DNA of 5,984 bases, from assembly GCA_035946955.1 (NCBI GenBank), contig DASYYE010000394.1, forward strand, positions 1 through 5,984, in the 5' to 3' direction. Under the pieces are notes generated by a model that saw only the letters and a list, made by a program, of their open reading frames with translations, had not been told where the DNA came from and made no database searches. A program made the position numbers and the translations under genes. The first letter of the stretch is position 1, and each line of letters opens with the position of its first letter. This DNA comes from DASYYE01 sp035946955 (lineage in GTDB: Bacteria > Actinomycetota > Actinomycetes > Streptosporangiales > Streptosporangiaceae). Positions 1 through 5,249 of this stretch are shown piece by piece.

Positions 1-87
1 GCCACCCCCAACGCCCTGTACTTCACTGCCGGGCTCAACGATGAGGCCGACGGGCTGTTCGGCGACATCGTCCCCGCCCAGAGCTAG
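1..87 (+). CDS. C-terminal end of a TIGR03118-like protein (partial)
   Basis: Only the last 28 residues lie in the window; the gene begins upstream. The tail reads NALYFTAGLNDEADGLFG followed by a short end and a TAG stop. This closely resembles the conserved C-terminus that I recall for the TIGR03118 family: secreted or surface proteins of unknown function, probably beta-propeller-like, in which a LYFTAG..DE.HGLFG motif closes the domain. The family call rests on this tail alone, so a different propeller-like protein with a similar last blade is possible. A strong hairpin starts 19 bases after the stop, so the transcript probably ends here and the gene is not in an operon with anything downstream. 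Confidence 0.65.
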   Translation, partial: ATPNALYFTAGLNDEADGLFGDIVPAQS

Positions 88-105
88 CGGCGACTGACAC
101 CAACC

Positions 106-138
106 TGCGGGGTGCGGCCGACAGCGCCGCACCCCGCA
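106..138 (+). terminator. Hairpin terminator after the TIGR03118-like gene
   Basis: A perfect 13-bp inverted repeat (TGCGGGGTGCGGC at 106-118 and its complement at 126-138) encloses a 7-base loop at 119-125. It begins 19 bases after the stop codon at 87. There is no T tract after it, which is common for actinobacterial terminators. It could also work as a bidirectional terminator or as a 3' mRNA-stabilising stem. Confidence 0.75.
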
Positions 139-560
139 AAGGCGGCCGGATGCGCGCTGGCCGCAGATCACCAAAATGCTGTGGCTGGCCGGGCCTGGGC
201 AGTGGCTGGCGTGTGGCTCGCTGGCGTAGGCAGTCAGCGCGACGGCCTGCTTCGTCGCGCCCGCCTTCCGAGCCCATCCAGCAAGTTGGCCACGCTGATC
301 GGGTGATCGATGTTATCGGCTTTTCTCCCTGTCCGCCGGGCGTCGGGTGTTCAGTCTTCCTTGCAGGTCGCCCGCGGCATTCGGTCAGCGCCGCGCGTGC
401 AGGAAACACGCGAACTTGAACACTCTCCGGCACGCCGACGTTCAGGCCAGCCCGTCTGGGCCATGCGGGTGGTGCGTCCCGGTGCCGCGACGCACAATAT
501 TCAAGTGAGCACGCATCGGGGCGGCCATGCAGCGGCCGCACCCGGCCATGGGCGGTTCGC

Positions 561-579
561 TGAGGCAGAAGCTGCCTCA
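561..579. repeat. Perfect 8-bp inverted repeat with 3-base loop
   Basis: TGAGGCAG at 561-568 and CTGCCTCA at 572-579 are perfect complements around the loop AAG. The repeat lies inside the gene-poor region and is not next to a recognisable gene end. It could be an operator, a small terminator of an unseen transcript, or chance in GC-rich DNA. Confidence 0.35.
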
Positions 580-670
580 CGCGGGCTTCAGCGCATCAGT
601 GTGCGCTCTCGTGGGACTCTCGCCGGCGGTGTAGACAGCCTCGCGCTATGCGGCCTTTTAGTAGGTGAGA

Positions 671-694
671 GCGCCGGTGAACGATCACCGGCGC
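671..694. promoter_or_regulatory. Perfect 10-bp palindrome upstream of the sigma factor operon
   Basis: GCGCCGGTGA at 671-680 and TCACCGGCGC at 685-694 form a perfect 10-bp stem with a 4-base ACGA loop. It ends about 28 bases before the first ORF of the sigma/peptidase operon. The position fits an operator or an RNA hairpin in the 5' leader. As DNA the two arms are centred about 14 bp apart, a reasonable site for a dimeric regulator. No T tract follows on either strand and no gene ends nearby, so a simple terminator is less likely, though not excluded. Confidence 0.5.
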
Positions 695-722
695 GCACGG
701 GTAGCGAAGGGTAGTGGTTCCT

Positions 723-857
723 GTGCGGGATCCCGGTGTCCTCGTCTTGGCGCTCAGCGCCATCCAGCTCGGCCGCGACCTGCTGGCCCTGCTCCGGGAC
801 AGGAGCGCCCGCCCGGAAACCCGCGTGGTAGTGATCTTCCGCGAGGAGATCCGGTGA
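723..857 (+). CDS. Small 44-aa ORF translationally coupled to the sigma factor gene
   Basis: Starting at the GTG at 723 this ORF encodes 44 residues with a protein-like composition: a hydrophobic N-terminal helix (VLVLALSAIQLGRDLLALL) and a charged end with VVVIFREEIR. Its TGA (855-857) overlaps the GTG start of the sigma factor (854-856) in a GTGA junction, typical of coupled translation. A GAAGGG at 706-711 could serve as ribosome binding site with an 11-base gap. The alternative GTG at 714 adds three residues but sits only 2 bases from that site. The frame is closed upstream by a TAG at 702. I do not recognise a family. It could be a leader peptide that sets sigma factor translation, or a small protein acting with the sigma factor. 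The hydrophobic stretch is short and interrupted by charges, so an amphipathic helix is as likely as a membrane segment. Confidence 0.5.
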   Translation: MRDPGVLVLALSAIQLGRDLLALLRDRSARPETRVVVIFREEIR

Positions 858-1537
858 GCGACCGCGAGCAGGACGGCGCCGCGCTGCCGCCCGGTTTCGA
901 CGACTTCTACCGCAAGACCTACGCCCGCGTCCTTGCCTGGGCGCGCTTCCTGGCATGGAACATGGCGGACGCAGAACAAGCGGTGACAGACGCATTTACG
1001 GCAACCGCGCAGCGGTGGGACGGGGTCGGGGTCAGCGGGTTCGAGGCAGCCGAAGCATACGTGCGCACGATCGTGCGGAGGCAACTGGCCAGGACGCGGC
1101 GCCGCTGGCTGCGCCGCTATTACGCTGAACTGCACGGACCTGTGCCGCCGCCGCCGTCCGACCCGCACCTTGCGGCGGAGGCGCGTGAGGTGCTCGCGCT
1201 GTTCCCGCAGCTGTCACGCAGACAGCGGGAGGTCCTGGCGCTGTGGTGCCAGGAATACACCAGCGAAGAGATCGCGCGGGAGCTAGGCATGAAATCCACT
1301 GCGGTAAGGACCCACCTCCAACGGGCGCGCCACAAGCTCCGGGACACTCTGGGCATGAGAGGGGCGGAAGACGAGCGCGCAGGTGAGTTCGTGTCCGCTG
1401 CTGACCAGCTCACCATCGTACTGTTCCGGTGTGAGGCCGAACTGAGCGAGACATTCGCCGCCGACACCGAACGCATGGAACGCATCCGAGCGGAAATCAT
1501 CGCCCGGCTAGCCGGTCAAGCACGGCACGGCCGATGA
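854..1537 (+). CDS. ECF-type RNA polymerase sigma factor with C-terminal extension
   Basis: This 227-aa protein has the two domains of group IV (ECF) sigma factors, which direct RNA polymerase to specific promoters in response to a signal. Region 2 spans about residues 15-55 (FDDFYRKTYARVLAWARFL, then a DAEQAV segment). Region 4 spans about 113-166, with the LSRRQREVLAL and TSEEIARELGMK segments of its helix-turn-helix and the TAVRTHLQRARHKL recognition helix. Start chosen at the GTG at 854, preceded by GAGGAG at 843-848 with a 5-base gap; an in-frame ATG at 665 would add a non-sigma-like, Arg/Pro-rich extension. About 60 residues follow region 4 (168-227), rich in Glu, Arg and Ala and probably helical, which standard ECF factors lack. 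The gene overlaps the previous ORF by GTGA and the next by ATGA, so all three are probably coupled. No anti-sigma factor with a zinc-binding HxxxCxxC motif is visible nearby. Family call is firm; target promoters are unknown. Confidence 0.9.
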   Translation: MSDREQDGAALPPGFDDFYRKTYARVLAWARFLAWNMADAEQAVTDAFTATAQRWDGVGVSGFEAAEAYVRTIVRRQLARTRRRWLRRYYAELHGPVPPPPSDPHLAAEAREVLALFPQLSRRQREVLALWCQEYTSEEIARELGMKSTAVRTHLQRARHKLRDTLGMRGAEDERAGEFVSAADQLTIVLFRCEAELSETFAADTERMERIRAEIIARLAGQARHGR

Positions 1538-3129
1538 CCGCGACATGGCGGGGCCTGCTCGCCATCGCCTTGCTGACCGGCCTGTACCTGATCCCGGTCA
1601 CCCTGATTTCCTGCGGTCTGTTCTTCATCTGGTTCTTCCAAATCGACGAGGGAATCAGCGCCTTCTGGGTGTTCACGGCGGTCCTCCAAGGATTTTGGTT
1701 CTGGTGGCTGCTGTTTGCCGTGTTCACCGCGGCCGGGGTGACCGGAACACCGCCATATGCCTCGGCTGCCATCAGCCGCGAACAGGCACCTGAGCTGTGG
1801 GACCAGGTGACCGCCCTGGCTAGGGAGGTCGGCACGCGCCCGCCAAAGGAACTGCGGCTATCGGCCGTGGCTAACGCTGGAGTGGTTGAGGAAACGCGCC
1901 TGGCTGGCCTGATCCCGGTGACCCGGCGGATGTACCTCGGTATTCCGCTGCTCGTCACATTGCCGCCAGAACAACTGGCCGCCGTAATGGGCCACGAACT
2001 CGGTCACTACGCGCGCGGTCATACTCGTGTCGGCCCGGTCTGCTACCGGGCCCGGGCTGCCGCAGACCAGCTGCTGGACCGGCTAAATCTGGCCACCGCC
2101 TGGGGCAAGGCCCCCCTTAGGGCGAAGTTGAACAAATGGATCATCCTTCGCTACAGCGAGATATACAACCGCCTGTCCTCCCCGGTCACGCAGGACCAGG
2201 AATTTCAGGCCGATGCCAAGGCCGCCCAGATCATGGGACCGCTGCAGATGGCCGCAGCGCTGTGCGGCGTGCACGCAGTGCTAGTGGCCTGGGACAGCTT
2301 CATTACCGGCGCCCGGGACGAAGACCGGGAGTGGGCACCAGATCCCTTCGATGAGTTCTGGGAAAGGTGGCAGTACCACCACGTCCGCGCGGAGGCTGCC
2401 GAAATGGCCGCGAGGGCAGTGCACGATCCCTTCGGCACGCATCCGCCTCTCCATGAGCGGCTGGCAAAGCTACTAGGTGATCAGGCCGGAACGATGGCGA
2501 CCGATTGGATAAACGCCCCTGCCGCGCCGCCTGCCGCGACAGCCCCGGATGTCCCGCTGGCAGCGACGGAACGCACCAGGCTCTTCCATGACGAGGTGCG
2601 GACCCGGCGCGAACGCGCAGCCCGCCGCGAACGGGCACCGGCCGTCCCTGCCCGGCCGAGTCGGCTAGCCGTGCTCCGCACGCTCCCGCTACTGCTGGAG
2701 AAGCATCCGGCCGCAGCTGCCATGGCAGCCATCATCGTGCTTACCGTCGCCGGATTCGGCGGATTCGAGGGGCACGAGCATGCCCGGCCCCCAGCCCCCG
2801 CCTTCGCCGTCTCGGCGTCCCCGATGCTCCCCGATACGCAAGAACCTTCCTCCCAGCCCGCTCCCGCCGCCAGCACCCCGGCTCCCCAGCCGTCGGACAT
2901 CCCAGGTATCCCAAGTTTCATCATCCCGGCTCTCGCGAATTACCTCACCGTCGTCCAGCCGGGTGACACCCTCTCGTCCATCGCCTCCTGCTGGCACACC
3001 ACCGTAGCCGACATCCAGCGCCTCAACCACCTCGGCAAATCCACACTCATCCGGTCCGGCGAACTACTTTGGATCCCATCCACCGGCCCCTCGGGCCAGC
3101 CTTTGACCCCACCCACAGGCAACTGTTGA
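1534..3129 (+). CDS. Membrane M48 zinc metallopeptidase with C-terminal LysM domain
   Basis: This 531-aa protein belongs to the M48 (HtpX/Ste24-like) peptidases. Two membrane segments lie at about residues 8-35 and 43-67. The catalytic domain follows: HELGH at 154-158 gives two zinc ligands and the catalytic Glu155, His163 follows, and EFQAD at 223-227 supplies the third ligand, Glu223. HPPLHERLA at 303-311 is the usual M48 motif late in the domain. An Arg-rich stretch (about 350-385) precedes a third membrane helix at about 393-411. A Pro/Ala/Ser linker then leads to a LysM domain at 470-515, which in this family binds peptidoglycan N-acetylglucosamine. The positive-inside rule puts the protease in the cytosol and LysM outside, matching known HtpX topology. 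The ATG overlaps the sigma factor stop (ATGA) and has no clear ribosome binding site, so translation is likely coupled. The only cysteines after the third helix are Cys486 and Cys531, the very last residue. HtpX itself is about 290 aa and lacks LysM. Confidence 0.95.
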   Translation: MTATWRGLLAIALLTGLYLIPVTLISCGLFFIWFFQIDEGISAFWVFTAVLQGFWFWWLLFAVFTAAGVTGTPPYASAAISREQAPELWDQVTALAREVGTRPPKELRLSAVANAGVVEETRLAGLIPVTRRMYLGIPLLVTLPPEQLAAVMGHELGHYARGHTRVGPVCYRARAAADQLLDRLNLATAWGKAPLRAKLNKWIILRYSEIYNRLSSPVTQDQEFQADAKAAQIMGPLQMAAALCGVHAVLVAWDSFITGARDEDREWAPDPFDEFWERWQYHHVRAEAAEMAARAVHDPFGTHPPLHERLAKLLGDQAGTMATDWINAPAAPPAATAPDVPLAATERTRLFHDEVRTRRERAARRERAPAVPARPSRLAVLRTLPLLLEKHPAAAAMAAIIVLTVAGFGGFEGHEHARPPAPAFAVSASPMLPDTQEPSSQPAPAASTPAPQPSDIPGIPSFIIPALANYLTVVQPGDTLSSIASCWHTTVADIQRLNHLGKSTLIRSGELLWIPSTGPSGQPLTPPTGNC

Positions 3130-3403
3130 CGGGTCCCTCCAGCCAAACCACGACCCCTTCCCGGGCGCCCCACCAAGTCATAAATCCGCTGGCTCAGACA
3201 GACCGGCAGCAGGGAACTCGCGCCTGGGCGCGCCGGAGGACAGGGGCACATGCGGGCCTGTCAGTTGCTTTCGGCCCACGATCCTTCGCCGTGCCGGGGA
3301 CCGCCAGGGTTTCCTGCCGGGCATCGTGCTGGTGCCCCTGCTCGACCTGGGTGATGATGCGCGCCCCGCCCGGTTCCAGACAGCTCCGGCAACGGCGTCC
3401 TGG
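3130..3403. other. Convergent intergenic region
   Basis: Two operons end towards each other here. I support no complete gene. A GC-only hairpin at 3219-3232 (5-bp arms CGCGC/GCGCG, loop CTGG) could be a weak terminator, but there is no T tract. On the minus strand the frame of the small protein that stops at 3404 stays open beyond the stop and contains a CRSC segment, which may be a remnant of a longer C-terminus. Confidence 0.4.
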
Positions 3404-3589
3404 TCACGTGGCGCGGCGGCGTGCCCGCTTGGCGAGCTCGGCGTCAATGGCGCTGATGTGCGCGAGGATGGGTCCTCGCACCGCTGAGCCCGGAAGTGCG
3501 AGACTGAGGCTCACTATCAAGTGGCGGCGGGAGCGCTCCAGCTCGCTGTCCGTCATCGCGCTGACGTCGTGGACCCGGTCATCAGGCAT
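3404..3589 (-). CDS. Small conserved actinobacterial protein, unknown function
   Basis: This 61-aa protein contains MTDSELERSRRHL, then a stretch with ALPGSAVRGPILAHISAIDAEL and a basic tail. I recall many short actinobacterial hypothetical proteins of the pattern MTD.ELER.RR.LQVSLALA.PGSPVR.PI.A....IDAELA; their function is not known to me. It looks all-helical and soluble. The ATG at 3589 was chosen because a GAGGA lies 6 bases upstream on the minus strand; the internal ATG at 3556 (residue 12), where similarity begins, is a serious alternative. The gene follows the methyltransferase by 27 bases in the same direction, so the two are probably co-transcribed. The pairing suggests an accessory role with the methyltransferase, but nothing in the sequence proves it. 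Confidence 0.75.
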   Translation of the reverse strand: MPDDRVHDVSAMTDSELERSRRHLIVSLSLALPGSAVRGPILAHISAIDAELAKRARRRAT

Positions 3590-3616
3590 CGGCAGTCCTC
3601 ATGCGAAGTGGCGTGA

Positions 3617-4390
3617 TCACATACCGGGGACACGGCCCACGCCGGCCAGCACGTGCCCGTTGCGGTCGTCGGCCGCAGGAGGCCGCTTGGGCCAGGTCCG
3701 CGCCTCGGTCACGCCGGGCCCGGCCAGTTCCAGCCCGTCGAAGAACTCCGCGATGTCGGTGGGGGAGTGGTTGTACCAGGTGGCCGCGGTGTACTCCTCG
3801 GCGAGCTGCTTGGCTAGGTCCTGATCATCGAACCGGGCGCAGGATAGGGCCAGGCAGCTTCCCGGCGCCATCAGCGACACGTATCCGGCTGTCACCGCGC
3901 AGGCGGCTTCCGGGTCCAGGAAGTGCAGGATCGCGCCGAGGATGACGCAGACCGGCCGGGGGGGGTCGATGACGGCCCGCAGGTCCTGGTGGCCCAGGAC
4001 GGCGGCCGGGTCGCGCAGGTCCGCGTCCACGGCGGCCACGCCATCGCCGGTGGCTAGCAGCGCCCGGGCGTGCGCCAGCACCACCGGGTCGGTGTCGACG
4101 TAGGCGACCCGGGCTGCGGGCAGGACAGCCCGTGCGGCCTGGTGGATCGACGGAGAGGCCGGGAGCCCTGCACCCAGGTCGATGAACTGCCCGATGCCCT
4201 GCCGGGCGGCCCAGCCGGCCGCCTCGATGAGGAACGTCCGGTTCTCCCGGACCAGCGCGGGCAGCGGCGGGTAGAGCGCTACCAGCCGTTCGGCCTCGGC
4301 CCGGTCGGCGGGGAAGTGGTCCTTACCGCCCAGCCAGTAGTTGTAGACCCGCGCCATGTTCGGCATGGTGGCGTCGAACTCGGTGGTCAT
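3617..4390 (-). CDS. SAM-dependent methyltransferase, DUF574/PF04672 type
   Basis: The 257-aa product matches the actinobacterial methyltransferase family PF04672 (formerly DUF574), usually about 260-280 aa. It begins with the family signature PNMARVYNYWLGGKDHFPADR (residues 10-30). The AdoMet-binding fold follows: motif I QFIDLGAGLPASPSIHQ (68-84), the acidic-loop segment VAYVDTDPVVLAHARALL (95-112), and VCVILGAILHFL (147-158) for the strand 4 region. The family transfers methyl groups from AdoMet to unknown acceptors, and many paralogues exist per genome, often beside XRE regulators. The start at 4390 was chosen over the in-frame ATG at 4546, because the longer form adds 52 unlike residues and would run into the divergent gene at 4525. 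The upstream AGGG is weak (11-base gap). It is transcribed divergently from the small protein/DUF6879/XRE operon and heads a two-gene unit with the small protein at 3404-3589. Substrate unknown. Confidence 0.9.
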   Translation of the reverse strand: MTTEFDATMPNMARVYNYWLGGKDHFPADRAEAERLVALYPPLPALVRENRTFLIEAAGWAARQGIGQFIDLGAGLPASPSIHQAARAVLPAARVAYVDTDPVVLAHARALLATGDGVAAVDADLRDPAAVLGHQDLRAVIDPPRPVCVILGAILHFLDPEAACAVTAGYVSLMAPGSCLALSCARFDDQDLAKQLAEEYTAATWYNHSPTDIAEFFDGLELAGPGVTEARTWPKRPPAADDRNGHVLAGVGRVPGM

Positions 4391-4434
4391 CGCGAGCACA
4401 GCCCTGGCGTGCCGCAGCGCGACGGGCCAGGAAC

Positions 4435-4450
4435 TTGCAGAAATTTGCAG
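4435..4450. repeat. TTGCAG direct repeat with 10-bp period in the divergent promoter region
   Basis: TTGCAG occurs at 4435-4440 and again at 4445-4450, one helical turn apart, separated by AAAT. It abuts the proposed -35 box at 4452. Two identical half-sites on the same DNA face are the usual arrangement for a direct-repeat operator, and the XRE regulator encoded downstream is an obvious candidate ligand. This is inference from position and spacing only. Confidence 0.4.
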
Positions 4451-4451
4451 A

Positions 4452-4480
4452 TTGACAGCCGTAACGCGGAAGACGAAGAT
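4452..4480 (+). promoter_or_regulatory. Candidate sigma-70 (HrdB-type) promoter for the small protein/DUF6879/XRE operon
   Basis: A perfect -35 box TTGACA at 4452-4457 is followed after exactly 17 bases by GAAGAT at 4475-4480, which keeps the key A and final T of the actinomycete -10 consensus TANNNT but lacks its first T. Transcription would start near 4487, leaving a leader of roughly 38 bases before the ATG at 4525. I found no equally good promoter on the minus strand for the methyltransferase. Confidence 0.5.
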
Positions 4481-4524
4481 GACGCCAGAGCAAGCTCCGG
4501 CAGGTCCGGAAGGAGAGACCGAAC

Positions 4525-4716
4525 ATGGAACTGACCTTCGTCGCAAAGGACCCTGACTCGGTGCCTGACGGCTCTCCAGCCTTGTACCGCACGGACCGCA
4601 AGTCGTGGATCGTGCAAGGCTGGGCAGTCACCGACCCGGCGGCGCTGGCCGCTTTGAACCTCCCGGAAGGCGAGACGTGCGTTGAGATACCCGACCGGCT
4701 GATCCCGTACTTCTAG
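4525..4716 (+). CDS. Small 63-aa protein of the DUF6879/XRE cassette
   Basis: The protein opens with MELTFVAKDPDSVPDGSPALY and continues with a WIVQGWAVTDPAAL segment and an acidic end EGETCVEIPDRLIPYF. This matches a pattern I recall for short actinobacterial hypothetical proteins (ME..FVAKDP.S....CPA.Y....V.QGW.V.D...L) that are encoded just ahead of DUF6879-type genes and XRE regulators. It is acidic and soluble, without membrane segment or signal peptide, probably a small beta-rich fold. The start is well supported: AGGAG at 4511-4515 with a 9-base gap, the best ribosome binding site of this operon. The DUF6879 gene follows 11 bases after the stop. Biochemical function unknown; partner or toxin/antitoxin roles are conceivable only by analogy with other XRE-linked small proteins. 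Confidence 0.85.
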   Translation: MELTFVAKDPDSVPDGSPALYRTDRKSWIVQGWAVTDPAALAALNLPEGETCVEIPDRLIPYF

Positions 4717-4727
4717 ACCCGAACCTG

Positions 4728-5249
4728 ATGCGCACCTCCAGCCTTGATGAACTGCGCCAGCTCTCCCGCGGCATCCAGAAGTCGTTCGTGCACCTGGAAA
4801 CACGTGACTCCTACGGCACCGACACTGAACTCCCGCACCTGGCCAGATGGCGCCGCGGCGAGCCCGACGACTACGCCTGGCTGGGACCCTACCTACAGAT
4901 GCTCCGCGAGCACCGCACCGCGGGCCGCACCTGCCGTCGCGCCCGGGTGGTGTCCGAACCGCTGAGCGAGTACCAGCAGTGGGTGCTCAGCTCCGCTGCC
5001 CTGTTCACCGACGCAGGTGAGGACATTCGCTACGTGCCTCGGCCCCGGCTGACCGGGACATCGCTGCCGGGCAGCGGGGACTTCTACGTCTTCGACGACA
5101 CCCTGGTCCTGTTCCTGCACTACGCCGGGAACGGCACCAACACCGCATTCCAGATCAGCGACGAGCCGCACGCCGCACGCGCCTGCCAGGACGCATTCGA
5201 CAGCGTCTGGCAGATAGCCACCCCGCTTCGTGAGTACCGGCCCGCGTAG
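4728..5249 (+). CDS. DUF6879 family protein
   Basis: The 173-aa product has the features I know for DUF6879 proteins: an N-terminal helical part (residues 5-65), then RRARVVSEPLSEYQQW (70-85), a VRWLPR-like step (DIRYVPRPRL, 99-108), and a C-terminal GDFYVFDDTLVLFLHYAGNG segment (117-136) followed by DEPHAARACQDAFDSVW (145-161). No catalytic motif, signal peptide or membrane helix is visible, so it is probably a cytosolic partner protein. The start at 4728 lies 11 bases after the previous stop without a clear ribosome binding site; translation probably depends on the upstream small gene. Its 3' end overlaps the XRE gene by 20 bases. Family members are usually next to XRE/DUF5753 regulators, so a role as effector or modulator of that regulator is plausible. 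Its C-terminal pattern resembles the C-terminal part of the DUF5753 domain next door. Confidence 0.9.
   Translation: MRTSSLDELRQLSRGIQKSFVHLETRDSYGTDTELPHLARWRRGEPDDYAWLGPYLQMLREHRTAGRTCRRARVVSEPLSEYQQWVLSSAALFTDAGEDIRYVPRPRLTGTSLPGSGDFYVFDDTLVLFLHYAGNGTNTAFQISDEPHAARACQDAFDSVWQIATPLREYRPA

Larger units (their letters stand above)
139..722. other. Long intergenic region without a supported gene
   Basis: All reading frames here translate to Arg-, Pro- and Ala-rich strings without domain-like patterns, and I found no ribosome binding site with a credible ORF before the small one at 723. The stretch holds several perfect hairpins: 472-495 (7-bp arms GTGCGTC/GACGCAC, 10-base loop), 561-579 (8-bp arms) and 671-694 (10-bp arms). 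No convincing sigma-70 or ECF promoter for the downstream operon stood out, although its promoter should lie here. It may hold gene remnants, an antisense or small RNA, or simply be a long leader region. Confidence 0.5.

Noticed and set aside
35..580. 181-aa open frame on the minus strand
   Set aside because: It overlaps the end of the first gene and the terminator hairpin, is rich in Arg and Pro, and has no domain-like pattern; typical of a chance frame in GC-rich DNA.
632..660. TAGACA followed by an AT-richer TTTTAGTAG as promoter for the sigma operon
   Set aside because: No spacing between 16 and 19 bases gives a -10 box with the essential A and T, so the promoter claim was dropped.
310..714. 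134-aa open frame on the plus strand in the intergenic region
   Set aside because: No recognisable motif, no clear ribosome binding site, and a composition like the other chance frames; it also runs through the 561-579 and 671-694 hairpins.
665..853. N-terminal extension of the sigma factor from the ATG at 665
   Set aside because: The extension is Arg/Pro/Gly-rich without similarity to sigma factors, overlaps the palindrome at 671-694, and the GTG at 854 has a good ribosome binding site.
596..1168. 190-aa minus-strand frame antisense to the sigma factor
   Set aside because: It is antisense to conserved sigma region 2 codons and shows no family features.
3178..3447. 89-aa minus-strand frame in the convergent region
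   Set aside because: It overlaps the small protein gene in another frame and shows no motif or ribosome binding site.
3069..3824. 251-aa plus-strand frame spanning the convergent region
   Set aside because: It overlaps the end of the peptidase gene and runs antisense to both the small protein and the methyltransferase; its Ser/Arg/Pro-rich translation looks like a shadow.
4391..4546. Longer methyltransferase start at 4546
   Set aside because: The 52 extra residues do not fit the family, cover the divergent promoter region and overlap the start of the gene at 4525.
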